From Oscillospiraceae bacterium (lineage in GTDB: Bacteria; Bacillota; Clostridia; Oscillospirales; Ruminococcaceae), in assembly GCA_009784625.1 (NCBI GenBank), contig WRBI01000014.1, positions 1-49,006 of the forward strand: a stretch of DNA of 49,006 bases, given 5' to 3'. The position numbers and the translations under genes were made by a program. Every line of letters starts with the position of its first letter. Position 1 is the first letter of the stretch. Positions 31,879 to 40,617 of this stretch are shown one piece after another. Below the pieces are notes generated by a model, which made no database searches, was not told the origin of the DNA, and was given only the letters and a program-made list of their open reading frames with translations.

Positions 31879-32601
31879 ATGCTCCGAATAGCGATCTGTG
31901 AGGACTGCCCGATACAAATCAAAGTGATACTCAGCCTACTAGAAAAATATAAGGCCAAACACACCGAGCTAAAGATCATGCCCGAGAGTTTTTCTTCCAG
32001 CCAGAGCTTGCTCAAAAAACTTAAGTCGGGGGCTCACTTTGACCTGTTCTTATTGGACATACAAATGCCTGGAATAAGCGGGATGGATCTAGCCAAAAAA
32101 ATCCGCAAACAAAGCGAAGAAGCCGCCATCATCTTTTTGACCCAATATATCGACTACGCATATGAGGCTTTTCAGATATCAGCCGCGCAGTATCTGCAAA
32201 AACCAATCAAAGAGCGAATCTTTTTCCCGGTTTTAAACAAAGTGATACCGACCTTACTCAAAGACAAAGATCGGCACTATATGCTCTCAACCGGCGAAGG
32301 GCTGATGAATATACCTTATTCGCGTATTGTCTGCGCTGAACTGACCAACAGAAGAATCAGTATGCATCTGGACGATGGAACGGTACATGTCAGCAAAAGC
32401 TTACAGATTTCGTTCTCGCGGGCTGTTGCTTCGCTGCTTGAAGACAGCCGGTTTGTACATGTACACCAGGCATTTGTGGTCAACATCGCGCATGTCACAG
32501 AGCAGAAAAACCACTTCTTTATCACCAAGGGCGGCTTGGCCGTACCCATTTCGCGAAACCGATATGTAGACGCCAAAAAGCGATACCTCAGTTATAAGTG
32601 A
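31879..32601 (+). CDS. LytTR-family response regulator
   Basis: This 240-residue protein has a receiver domain with the acidic pair ED at residues 8-9, the phosphorylated aspartate D60 (LFLLDIQMPGISGMD) and a later lysine (QKPIK). A C-terminal LytTR DNA-binding domain follows (from about 135) with FVHVHQAFVVNIAHV and ISRNRY. Such regulators control cell-surface, quorum or bacteriocin genes. It has GAGGAGG before ATG 31879; longer readings run into the promoter. No partner kinase is adjacent. Confidence 0.93.
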   Translation: MLRIAICEDCPIQIKVILSLLEKYKAKHTELKIMPESFSSSQSLLKKLKSGAHFDLFLLDIQMPGISGMDLAKKIRKQSEEAAIIFLTQYIDYAYEAFQISAAQYLQKPIKERIFFPVLNKVIPTLLKDKDRHYMLSTGEGLMNIPYSRIVCAELTNRRISMHLDDGTVHVSKSLQISFSRAVASLLEDSRFVHVHQAFVVNIAHVTEQKNHFFITKGGLAVPISRNRYVDAKKRYLSYK

Positions 32602-32606
32602 TAATA

Positions 32607-32636
32607 CAAAAGCCGCTGAGCGCTCAGCGGCTTTTG
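32607..32636 (+). terminator. Terminator after the LytTR regulator
   Basis: CAAAAGCCGCTGAGC and GCTCAGCGGCTTTTG form a perfect 30-bp palindrome just after the stop. It can also end transcripts in the other direction. Confidence 0.85.
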
Positions 32637-32730
32637 TGTTGGCCAAATCATCGATGCAAGACTCGCGCAAAGCTGCGGACAAAAACCTTACGCCCCCCCG
32701 AACACGGCATTGGCTCCGACAGCCGGCCGG

Positions 32731-33333
32731 TTAATCTACACTTATCCGCCAAAGGTAAAGGCTTGCGATTGAGCCGAACGGGCTGTAACGTTTTTGGTAA
32801 CGGGCAAACCGCGCACGGTCAAGCTCCTTGTGGCCGTACAGCTTACAGATTCCCCGGCGGATGGCCAGGTCCCCATAACTGAGAACATCCCGGCGCTCAA
32901 GTGAAAAGATAAGCAGCATCTCGGCTGTCCAGACCCCGATGCCGGGCAGCGCGCTGAGGTGCTCGATCACCTGTTCATCCGACATGGCTTGCAGGCGGCC
33001 GATCTCCAGCCTGCCGTCAAAAGCTGCGGCGGCGGTCGACTTTATGTACTCTGCCTTGCGCATGGACATCCCGCACTTCTGAATCTCTTCAATCGGTGTG
33101 CTTTGTATCGTTTCGGGCGTAATCTCGCCCAGGAAGGTGAGAAGCCGCTTCCAGACTGTTTCGGCCGCCTTGCCCGAAATCTGTTGGGAAACAATGCTGT
33201 CGATCAGCGCGGCGAAGATATCCTTGTTGACCGGGCGCTCAATCCGCCCGACCTCCTTTATAACCGCCGCCAGCTTTTTGTCCTTGCGGCTCAGGCGGTC
33301 AAGTTCATCTTGTGTATAAGTGAAGATATCCAT
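32731..33333 (-). CDS. DNA-3-methyladenine glycosylase, AlkA-like (HhH-GPD)
   Basis: The 200-residue protein is a short HhH-GPD glycosylase that removes alkylated bases. It shows SIVSQQISGKAAETVWKRL, the helix-hairpin-helix ALPGIGVWTAEMLLIF and the catalytic aspartate D155 (YGDLAIRRGI). It lacks the N-terminal domain of E. coli AlkA, as many Bacillota members do. It converges on the LytTR gene and has its own leftward direction; the terminator at 32607-32636 may serve both. Confidence 0.9.
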   Translation of the reverse strand: MDIFTYTQDELDRLSRKDKKLAAVIKEVGRIERPVNKDIFAALIDSIVSQQISGKAAETVWKRLLTFLGEITPETIQSTPIEEIQKCGMSMRKAEYIKSTAAAAFDGRLEIGRLQAMSDEQVIEHLSALPGIGVWTAEMLLIFSLERRDVLSYGDLAIRRGICKLYGHKELDRARFARYQKRYSPFGSIASLYLWRISVD

Positions 33334-33411
33334 ACCCGCGCCCCCTTTTCATCTCACACAATTATATTTTGGCCCGGCCATTTTGTCAACTCGCGCACTT
33401 TGGCCTAACGC

Positions 33412-33440
33412 TTGAAAAGTGGCCCCCAACGTGTTAGACT
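33412..33440 (+). promoter_or_regulatory. Promoter of lplA
   Basis: TTGAAA (33412-33417) and TAGACT (33435-33440) have a 17-bp spacer. The start would be about 25 nt before the coding region. Confidence 0.55.
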
Positions 33441-33470
33441 GGTGTATCTTTAAAGATAGGGGCAGCGCGC

Positions 33471-34457
33471 ATGAACTTAATCATCAACCAATCCCATAAC
33501 CCGGCTTTTAACCTGGCCCTTGAGGAGTACCTGCTTGAATCAACCGAACTGGATTTGATCATGCTCTGGCGGAACTCAAAAGCGGTGATTATCGGGAACA
33601 ACCAGAACGCGGTCGAAGAAATCGACGCCGATTATGTCCGCGAGCGGGAAATTGCCGTGGTTCGCCGGCAATCGGGCGGGGGTGCGGTCTTCCACGATCT
33701 CGGAAATATAAACTTCACCATCATCCACCAAAACGGGGTGGATGACCAAAGCTTTGGCGGTTATCGGGCCTTCACCGCACCGGTCTGCGGGTACCTCGAA
33801 ACGCTGGGCGTCAAAGCCGAGTTCAGCGGCCGCAATGACCTGGTCATCGACGGCAAAAAGTTTTGCGGAAACGCCCAAGCCCTCAAGAAAAACCGGATTA
33901 TGCACCACGGCTGCATTTTATTTGACGCAGACTTCACCGATCTGGCCGGCGCGCTCAAACCAAAGGCCGAAAAGATTGAGAGCAAAGGGATAAAGTCAGT
34001 GCGCAGCCGGGTGACCAATGTTGGCACACATCTGGGATCTCCGATGACTCCCGAAGCATTTATGGACGGGCTGGCCGACTACTTTCGCGCCAATGTCGAG
34101 GGGATTCGCGATTACGCGCTCACTGCCGGGGATATCACCGGCGCACAGGCGCTGGCTGACGAAAAACACGCCCGCTGGGAGTGGAACTTCGGCAAGTCGC
34201 CGCCTTACAACTGGGAGAACAGCGGCCGCTACCCCTTCGGCGGCGTGGATGTCCGCCTGAATGTAAAGGCCGGCGTGATCGAACAAGCGCATCTGTTCGG
34301 CGATTTTTTCGGGATGGCGGACAAGTCGGAGCTGGAAGCAGCCTTGTGTGGCATCCCCCACCGGCGGGGCGCGCTCGAATCCGCGCTCGCGCAGCGGGAT
34401 ATCGGCCGGTACATACAGGGGATGACCCGTGCTGAACTGTTAGACCTGCTTTATTAA
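33471..34457 (+). CDS. lplA: Lipoate-protein ligase A
   Basis: This 328-residue enzyme attaches free lipoate to E2 or GcvH proteins by way of lipoyl-AMP. It shows the family motifs NPAFNLALEEYLL, VVRRQSGGGAVFHDLGNINF, GRNDLVIDGKKFCGNAQ and HHGCILFDADF, plus the C-terminal accessory domain of the full-length LplA (WEWNFGKSP onward). It stands alone between alkA and nagB; no lipoate-using complex is in the window. Confidence 0.95.
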   Translation: MNLIINQSHNPAFNLALEEYLLESTELDLIMLWRNSKAVIIGNNQNAVEEIDADYVREREIAVVRRQSGGGAVFHDLGNINFTIIHQNGVDDQSFGGYRAFTAPVCGYLETLGVKAEFSGRNDLVIDGKKFCGNAQALKKNRIMHHGCILFDADFTDLAGALKPKAEKIESKGIKSVRSRVTNVGTHLGSPMTPEAFMDGLADYFRANVEGIRDYALTAGDITGAQALADEKHARWEWNFGKSPPYNWENSGRYPFGGVDVRLNVKAGVIEQAHLFGDFFGMADKSELEAALCGIPHRRGALESALAQRDIGRYIQGMTRAELLDLLY

Positions 34458-34466
34458 ACGCAAAAC

Positions 34467-34498
34467 GCCGGACTGCGGGTTTTCTTCCGCAATCCGGC
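34467..34498 (-). terminator. Terminator of nagB (between converging genes)
   Basis: GCCGGACTGCGG (34467-34478) pairs with CCGCAATCCGGC (34487-34498) with one mismatch. On the minus strand GTTTTG follows. Confidence 0.65.
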
Positions 34499-34515
34499 AC
34501 TTGCCCGTATGAAGT

Positions 34516-35223
34516 TTAATCGCAGTAGAGAACGGTAACATCCGGGTGGAATTGCAGGATAGAGGCCGGCAGCGTGGGGGTAACCGGATGGTTAATCATC
34601 CGGTCAAGCGCGTCTTTTTTGCCCGGGCCATTCGCGACCAGCAGGATTTTTCTCGCCCGCATAATGCTTCCGATCCCCATGCTCAGGGCGGTGGTGGGCG
34701 GCGATTCGCCCGGCCCGAAATAGCGAGCGTTGGCGTCCAGTGTGTCCTCGGTCAGATCAACCAGGCTGGTCATGCTTGAGAAGTGATCACACGGCTCGTT
34801 AAAGCCGACATGCCCGTTCCGCCCGATCCCCAGCAGCTGCAGGTCAATCCCGCCCGCCGCATCGATCCGCTTTTCATAGCGCGCACACTCTGCCGCGGGG
34901 TCGCTTGCCCCGCCGTCAGGCACATGCGTGTTTTCGGGTTTTACATTTACGTGGCTGTACAGATGATGCTGCATATAATGGCGATAACTTTGCGGGTGAT
35001 CGCCGGTCAGGCCGTAGTATTCGTCCAGGTTGAAAGCAGTGACCTCTTTAAAGTCAATCACACCCTGTTTATAGAGCGCGGCCAGTTCGGCGTAACAACC
35101 CTCCGGCGTGCCGCCGGTGGCAAAGCCCAACACCGACTTGGGGTTGCCAATCATCTGCGCCGCTATAAATATGGCGGCCTGTTTGCTTAATTGTTTGTAA
35201 TTTTGAACCTTGATCACTTTCAC
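34516..35223 (-). CDS. nagB: Glucosamine-6-phosphate deaminase NagB
   Basis: The 235-residue enzyme converts glucosamine-6-phosphate to fructose-6-phosphate and ammonia, feeding amino sugars into glycolysis. It shows LGFATGGTPEGCYAEL, FNLDEYYGL, and GIGRNGHVGFNEPCD. I set the start at GTG 35223, six nt after AAGGGGAG; the longer reading to 35319 runs through the promoter. No nagA or transporter gene is next to it. A minus-strand TATAAT lies at 35269-35274. Confidence 0.95.
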   Translation of the reverse strand: MKVIKVQNYKQLSKQAAIFIAAQMIGNPKSVLGFATGGTPEGCYAELAALYKQGVIDFKEVTAFNLDEYYGLTGDHPQSYRHYMQHHLYSHVNVKPENTHVPDGGASDPAAECARYEKRIDAAGGIDLQLLGIGRNGHVGFNEPCDHFSSMTSLVDLTEDTLDANARYFGPGESPPTTALSMGIGSIMRARKILLVANGPGKKDALDRMINHPVTPTLPASILQFHPDVTVLYCD

Positions 35224-35363
35224 GATAATCTCCCCTTTTATGTAAATTGCAACAGTGTGTCTCAAGTGATTATAACACTGCGCACAGATCGGATTTTGCG
35301 ATATTCGGACACGGGTCAACAGTCAAAGTATAGCGCGGAAAGTTTTGGCTGTCAACCCGGCGT

Positions 35364-35406
35364 GTGTTAAAAACACATTGCAAACGTCCGGATTATCCTG
35401 TATGAT
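35364..35406 (+). promoter_or_regulatory. Promoter with overlapping palindrome, radical-SAM activase gene
   Basis: TTGCAA (35378-35383) and TATGAT (35401-35406) have a 17-bp spacer. The palindrome TGTGTT-AAA-AACACA (35364-35378) abuts the -35 and may be an operator. Confidence 0.55.
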
Positions 35407-35442
35407 GAATACAAGCCTTTCCAGAGAAAGAGAAGTGATCGC

Positions 35443-36177
35443 ATGACCGGCCGTATCCATCGCATACAAAAATCTTCGCTGGCTGACGGGGCAGGAATCC
35501 GCGCCTCCGTCTACTTTTGGGGATGTGATTTGCGATGTACCTGGTGCGAAGCCCCCGAGTCGTTTGCGGCCGGTAAGTGGCGCGAATACACCACACAAGA
35601 GCTGGCGGACGAACTGCTCAAAGATAAAGCGCTCTACGGCCAAGGCGGGGTTGGCTTAACCGGCGGCGAGCCGTTGCTGCAGCCGGATTTTGCCTGTGCG
35701 CTCTGTGATCTGTTGCGGCAAGAGGGGGTCAAAGTCTGGCTGGAAACCGCGGCGAACGTATCCCCCGATATCTTTTCGCGCGTAATAGATAAATGCGACG
35801 GCGTGATGATCGACCTTAAACACCACGACAACGCGGCACACTTGCGCGGTACAGGCGCCGACATGGCTTTGATTCTCGCTAATATTTACACCACTGCCCA
35901 CACCGACAGGCCGATGATTGTGCGTGTCCCCGTCATTCCCGGTTTTAATGACGGGGCGGATGACATCGGGCGTTTCGCCGCCCTGCTCGCGTCTTTGGGC
36001 AGCCGGGAGGTTCAGCTGCTGCCCTTTCACCAAACGGGCGAGCAAATGTACCAGCAGTTAGGGCTAAACTACCCATATGCGGGCATCCCGGCCTTAAGTG
36101 ATACAGACTTAGAGCCGTTTGCAAGCGCACTGCGCGTTTTGGGTTTTCACGTGCAAATCGGCGGGAGGCTCGAATGA
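35443..36177 (+). CDS. Glycyl-radical enzyme activating protein-like radical SAM enzyme
   Basis: The 244-residue protein begins with the PflA-like pattern IHRIQKSSLADGAGIRASVYFWGC and has the radical SAM cluster motif CxxxCxxC (C28, C32, C35), then GVGLTGGEPLLQ and DLKHHD. These enzymes use SAM and a reduced 4Fe-4S cluster to place a glycyl radical on pyruvate formate-lyase or related enzymes. It lacks the extra ferredoxin insert of the larger activases. No glycyl-radical enzyme is adjacent, so its target is unknown. Confidence 0.88.
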   Translation: MTGRIHRIQKSSLADGAGIRASVYFWGCDLRCTWCEAPESFAAGKWREYTTQELADELLKDKALYGQGGVGLTGGEPLLQPDFACALCDLLRQEGVKVWLETAANVSPDIFSRVIDKCDGVMIDLKHHDNAAHLRGTGADMALILANIYTTAHTDRPMIVRVPVIPGFNDGADDIGRFAALLASLGSREVQLLPFHQTGEQMYQQLGLNYPYAGIPALSDTDLEPFASALRVLGFHVQIGGRLE

Positions 36178-36187
36178 GAACATAACA

Positions 36188-36222
36188 AATAACCGGGAGT
36201 ACACTGTACTCCCGGTTTATTT
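36188..36222. terminator. Terminator between the activase and GGDEF genes
   Basis: AACCGGGAGTACA (36191-36203) pairs perfectly with TGTACTCCCGGTT (36205-36217), followed by TATTTTG. The genes converge here. Confidence 0.85.
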
Positions 36223-36226
36223 TGTA

Positions 36227-38374
36227 TTAGTCGTCCGCGTCGCCGGAAAGGTCTTTGTACCAGCTGACCGCGCCGATATAAGCTTCGTAGATCACCTGGC
36301 TGCTCAGGCCGTTTCGGTCGGCAAAGTTGGTCACGCCGTCCCAGTTAGACTGCTCGTAATCTTCAAAGAACTGAAGCAGGTCGGAATACGGCCCCTCTTT
36401 TGTCAGGATAGACTCCTTAATGTCTTCAGCCACCGGAATTTCTTCGAGCAGCTTCTCTTTTGACTTTTCCATCGCGATGTGCAGCAGCGAGAACATCCCG
36501 GTCAGAAACGCGTACTTCTTATTCCGTGGCGGGACGCCTTTCATCTGCTCAACCAGAAGTTCGCCGAACTGTGCGCGGATGAGCGATAACCGAACCAGCT
36601 CAAGCGGCTTATCCTCCCCAATTCCGCGGACAGAAAGCAGGGCGATCCACTTCTTGAGATTTTCCTCCCCCAACAGGTTAATGGCCATTGCGATGGACGA
36701 AATGCGGTTGCGCAAACCAATCGCAACCGAGTTGAGCAATTTTAGCAACATGTAGGACAGCGCAACGTCCGATTCAATGATGTGGGTGATTTCGGTAAAG
36801 TCTACATAATCTTCCCCGCTTGTCAGCTTGAGTAAGCGCAGATAGTTCATCCGCAAAGGCGATACATCTTTTTCCATCTTGACGACCGGGGGCGCAAAAT
36901 CGTGAAGCGCGCCCTGAAAAAGCTTGAACCCCTGCTCTTTGGCCCTGTCAAAGTCAGCCTTTTCGTCAACACCGGCCGCGATAAAGTATATGTGCGGATA
37001 AGCAGCGATGATCCGTTTTTGCTCGGATTCAGAAATTTTTCCCGGTTCAAAACAGCCGTACCTGGCCATTTCCATAACCCGCCGGGTGGTGTTGGCTTCA
37101 ACCAGCCCATTAAATGCAAGTACAAAGCCCCTGGAGTTGAGCAGCCTGTAAGTCGCGAACTCCTCGTCGCTGATCTCTTTTGGCAGATCAATTTGTACGA
37201 TAAATTTATCTTTGGGCAGGTTCTTCGCGACAGACGCAATGTGCAGGCGGGGCGAGTAGTCAATAAAGTAGCGGGCGGCGTTGTTAAGGGCGTCGATGCC
37301 AAGCGCGTCTATGGCACGGTCAACTTCTTTTAAGTTGATGTTCTTTTTGCCCGGCTCGTTCTCGCTGCCGGAGTCGCGGAGCAGATATCCGTACGTGCTG
37401 CCGTCTTTTGAAAACACCGGCTGAATGTTGATATAAAAGTCTTTGAATTTGCGCGAAGTCTCGAACACGTCTTCAAAAAAAGTGAGCTGATTGCGCCCGT
37501 TCTCTTTTGATTTGTAGAGCGCGATATCCGCTTTTCGCAAAAGGTCGGACAAAGTTTCGCCGTGTAACGGAAAAAACGCAACCCCCATACTGACCGTACA
37601 CGAATGCTCAATATTGGGCAACGTGTAAGAGTAAAGCGCCCGCGAAAGGATCTCAGCAAAGTGTTTGCGTATCTCGGCTTCGTTTTCAAAGTCGCTTACC
37701 TTTGTGTCTATCATCAGGATGAACTCATCGCCGCCAAGGCGGTAAAGGCAGCCTTCAAACTCAGGCATCTCATTCAGGTATTCGGTCAGGCGCTTGAGCA
37801 TAATATCGCCCGTGTTGTGCCCATAAGTGTCGTTGACAATCTTAAAGTTGTCAAGGTCAAGCATGGCGACTACGCCGCATCTCTTTTCGCTTTTTGCTTT
37901 TGTGATAACACCAGAAATCTCGATCAGTTTGCGCCGGTTTGGCATCCCGGTCAGTTGGTCATTATAAGCCAGGCTGTAAAGTTTGTTTTCGAGCGCCATC
38001 TTCTCTTCAATATCCTCAAAAAACAGCGCGGTCGCCCAATCTCTGTCCGGCCAGGATACAGCCGTTGTGGTTACCTCCATCATTCGCTCGTTGCTGCTCT
38101 TGATTTTACAGCTTGCGCGCTGGGTGTCGCTCTCTTCAAAGTCCTCGCTGTTTATGCACTTCTCGCACAACCCCGGCATCATTGCGGCGAAGGTTTCGCG
38201 GCAAGTGTTTGCCCGCAGGCGCTCTCTTTTAAGAAAATCCTTTGCCGCCTGGCTGGTGTAAAGGAACTGACAATCGCCGCCGCGCACAACAATCATATTC
38301 GATTTATGCACATCCAGGACTTCATTTAAAAGCTCTTCGGTCTGTTGTAGCCTTCGCTTTTTTCCCAGCATCAT
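36227..38374 (-). CDS. PAS-GGDEF-EAL-like-HDOD signalling protein
   Basis: This 715-residue soluble protein has four parts. Residues 1-125 look like a PAS-type sensor with four cysteines (C58, C70, C73, C89). Residues 130-300 are a GGDEF diguanylate cyclase with an intact GGDEF (214-218), DLDNFKIVND and YGHNTGD. The RxxD inhibitory site before GGDEF is absent. Residues about 310-490 resemble the catalytically empty EAL domain of YuxH-like proteins. The last 215 residues are HDOD-like (DVALSYMLLKLLNSVAIGLRN). It probably makes c-di-GMP in response to a redox or ligand signal. The start ATG follows GGGGGAG, and a good promoter lies 350 nt upstream. Confidence 0.9.
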   Translation of the reverse strand: MMLGKKRRLQQTEELLNEVLDVHKSNMIVVRGGDCQFLYTSQAAKDFLKRERLRANTCRETFAAMMPGLCEKCINSEDFEESDTQRASCKIKSSNERMMEVTTTAVSWPDRDWATALFFEDIEEKMALENKLYSLAYNDQLTGMPNRRKLIEISGVITKAKSEKRCGVVAMLDLDNFKIVNDTYGHNTGDIMLKRLTEYLNEMPEFEGCLYRLGGDEFILMIDTKVSDFENEAEIRKHFAEILSRALYSYTLPNIEHSCTVSMGVAFFPLHGETLSDLLRKADIALYKSKENGRNQLTFFEDVFETSRKFKDFYINIQPVFSKDGSTYGYLLRDSGSENEPGKKNINLKEVDRAIDALGIDALNNAARYFIDYSPRLHIASVAKNLPKDKFIVQIDLPKEISDEEFATYRLLNSRGFVLAFNGLVEANTTRRVMEMARYGCFEPGKISESEQKRIIAAYPHIYFIAAGVDEKADFDRAKEQGFKLFQGALHDFAPPVVKMEKDVSPLRMNYLRLLKLTSGEDYVDFTEITHIIESDVALSYMLLKLLNSVAIGLRNRISSIAMAINLLGEENLKKWIALLSVRGIGEDKPLELVRLSLIRAQFGELLVEQMKGVPPRNKKYAFLTGMFSLLHIAMEKSKEKLLEEIPVAEDIKESILTKEGPYSDLLQFFEDYEQSNWDGVTNFADRNGLSSQVIYEAYIGAVSWYKDLSGDADD

Positions 38375-38757
38375 TGCTCCCCCGAAAAAATTGGTGATTA
38401 CATCGCATTATGCGGATACTTAGTAACCGTGTGCGACAAAACAACTGCGCTTGTCTTCCAAGATGACAAAATATGCGGATAACCGCCTGACTTTGTTTCA
38501 GCCAAGCGGTTTTGTGAATGTAAAGAGGGGCGATCACTCGATCTCATAAGTGCATCCAAGGGGCGTACATAAACAGAGCCCGCACAAAAACGATACACAA
38601 ATTGGCGGCAGATCCAGCGTTTGCTGCTTTCCAGACTGTTTGGGCATACATATGTGTGTTTAATAAAGACAGGTTTTATATATCAAGCAAAGCCAAAACA
38701 AAAACAGCGCGTAAACATTCATGAGAATATGCTACCAAAAAATGATAAAAATGTCAA
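38375..38757 (-). promoter_or_regulatory. Promoter and long leader of the GGDEF gene
   Basis: TTGACA (38752-38757) and TAGCAT (38729-38734) on the minus strand are 17 bp apart. The leader of about 350 nt holds a hairpin (AACCGC/GCGGTT around 38482-38512) followed by a T-rich run, but I do not recognise a known riboswitch. No ORF with a ribosome site is seen in it. Confidence 0.5.
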
Positions 38758-39139
38758 TACCTGGTTGTTTGACAGGGTCGCTTCTCTTGAGTAACTCTAC
38801 CCAATTTTGAAAACAAGTATACCATATTTGTTAAGCGAAGTCCACTTACCTTTCTAAAAAGAGAGCAATTTGTCGAAACGCCACCCGCCGCAGCCGAAGC
38901 GGGGCTATTTCCGCCGCAAATAGCAAAGGCCGTTGCGAAATGAGGAGTCAGGGCAATCCGCCTGTGTTCCCGATTTATCATTTCCCTGATAAGCCGGCAG
39001 TCGGCACCAGAGCTGCCGCTCGAGATAAAGTCATAATTCTCAGCCACATCAAGGGGGCGCTCAATCAAGACAAAAATCCCAGTCATTAAAAGATAAGCAG
39101 GCGGCAAGTTTTATTCTTTACTGCCCGCTGCTGCTTTTG
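38758..39139. other. Intergenic region with no supported gene
   Basis: An ORF of 117 codons (38754-39107, minus) is open but has no ribosome site and overlaps the promoter upstream of the GGDEF gene. An imperfect GC-rich hairpin around 39100-39137 may end transcription of the gnd operon. An extended -10-like TGG-TATACT lies on the minus strand near 38818. Nothing else is recognised. Confidence 0.4.
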
Positions 39140-40594
39140 TTACACTTGATAAGAAGTGGATGAGGTCGTGCCGCCGCGGCCGGTCCAATTGGTGTGGAAC
39201 ATCTCACCACGGGGTTTGTCTACCCTCTCGTAAGTGTGGGCACCGAAATAGTCGCGCTGTGCCTGGAGTAAATTCGCGGGCAGCCGCGCGGAGCGGTAAC
39301 CGTCAAAGTAAGCAAGCGCGCTGACAAAGGCGGGGGCCGGCACACCGCTTGTGATTGCGGCGGCGCAAACTCTGCGCCAGCCGCCCTGTGCGTCGGCCAC
39401 AGCCCGGTTGAAGAAAGGGTCGAGCAGCAGGTTGGCGAGGTTTGGGTCTTTGTCAAACGCTTCTTTGATGTTGGAAAGAAAAGCGGAGCGGATAATACAG
39501 CCGCCGCGCCACATCATGGCGATGCTGCCGTAGTTGAGCTGCCAGCCAAATGTGTCCGCCGCCGCCCGCAGCAGCGCGTACCCCTGAGCATAGGACACGA
39601 TCTTGGATGCGAACAGCGCCTGGCGAATATCCTCGATAAACGCCTTCTTGTCACCTTCGAACTGAACGGCCGGCGGCCCGGTGAGAACCTTGGACGCTTG
39701 TACCCGCTCGTCTTTGATGGCGGAAAGACAACGGGCATACACAGCCTCTCCGATCAGGGTGAGCGGCACCCCCTCGTCCAACGAGGATACGGAAGTCCAC
39801 TTGCCGGTACCTTTCTGCCCGGCGGTATCGAGAATTTTCTCTACAATCGGGCTGCCGTCTTCGTCTTTGTATCCGAGTATATCCCGGGTGATCTCGATCA
39901 GGTAGCTGTCCAGCACGCCGGTGTTCCACTCCTTGAAGACTTGGTGCATCTGGTCGCAGTTCATCCCCAAATATTCTTTCATCAAAAAGTAGGCTTCACA
40001 GATCAGCTGCATATCGCCGTATTCGATCCCGTTGTGCACCATCTTTACATAGTGGCCGGCGCCGTCATTGCCCACCCAGTCGCAGCAGGGCAGATCCCCG
40101 GCCACCTTGGCCGCAATGGCCTGGAAGATCGGCTTGACATGCGGCCACGCCTCGGGTGAGCCGCCCGGCATGATGCTTGGACCTTTCAGCGCACCCTCTT
40201 CACCACCCGATACTCCGGTGCCTATGTAGAGCAACCCTTTGGATTCAACATACTTTGTGCGGCGGATGGTATCCGGGTAGTGGGAATTCCCCCCGTCAAT
40301 GATGATGTCCCCTTGAGATAAATGTGGGATCAGCGTCTCGATGAAGTCGTCCACCGGCTTGCCCGCCTTGACCATGATCATGATTCTTCTGGGCGGCTTT
40401 AAGCTGTCTACCAGTTCCGCAATGTTCATTGCACCCAGGATATTTTTGCCTTTGGCCCGCCCCTCTATAAAATTTGTCACCTTTTCGGTCGAGCGGTTGT
40501 AAACGCAAACGGTAAACCCCCGGCTCTCCATATTCATAACCAGATTCTCACCCATAACCGCAAGGCCGATCAATCCGATATCCGCTTTACCCAT
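39140..40594 (-). CDS. gnd: 6-phosphogluconate dehydrogenase (decarboxylating)
   Basis: This 484-residue enzyme oxidises 6-phosphogluconate to ribulose-5-phosphate and CO2. It shows IGLIGLAVMGENLVMNM, YNRSTEKV, GGNSHYPDT, GVSGGEEGALKGPSIMPGG, KMVHNGIEYGDMQ, and a long C-terminal helical domain with WRGGCIIRSAFL and YFGAHTYERVD. It is full length. The start is ATG 40594 with GGGGAGGGG upstream; the longer reading to 40741 overlaps the kinase gene. It is the last gene of the LarA-HAD-PfkB-gnd operon. Confidence 0.97.
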   Translation of the reverse strand: MGKADIGLIGLAVMGENLVMNMESRGFTVCVYNRSTEKVTNFIEGRAKGKNILGAMNIAELVDSLKPPRRIMIMVKAGKPVDDFIETLIPHLSQGDIIIDGGNSHYPDTIRRTKYVESKGLLYIGTGVSGGEEGALKGPSIMPGGSPEAWPHVKPIFQAIAAKVAGDLPCCDWVGNDGAGHYVKMVHNGIEYGDMQLICEAYFLMKEYLGMNCDQMHQVFKEWNTGVLDSYLIEITRDILGYKDEDGSPIVEKILDTAGQKGTGKWTSVSSLDEGVPLTLIGEAVYARCLSAIKDERVQASKVLTGPPAVQFEGDKKAFIEDIRQALFASKIVSYAQGYALLRAAADTFGWQLNYGSIAMMWRGGCIIRSAFLSNIKEAFDKDPNLANLLLDPFFNRAVADAQGGWRRVCAAAITSGVPAPAFVSALAYFDGYRSARLPANLLQAQRDYFGAHTYERVDKPRGEMFHTNWTGRGGTTSSTSYQV

Positions 40595-40617
40595 CTTTAT
40601 TTGCCCCTCCCCTATTT

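Noticed and set aside
37604-38329. 241-codon ORF on the plus strand
   Set aside because: Antisense to the GGDEF-protein gene; no independent support.
38375-38722. c-di-GMP riboswitch in the GGDEF leader
   Set aside because: The conserved core of class I and the pseudoknot pattern of class II are not visible by eye; kept only as an open question.
38754-39107. 117-codon ORF on the minus strand between the gnd and GGDEF genes
   Set aside because: No ribosome site, TTG start inside a GC-rich hairpin region, no recognisable domain, and its end overlaps a near-consensus promoter.
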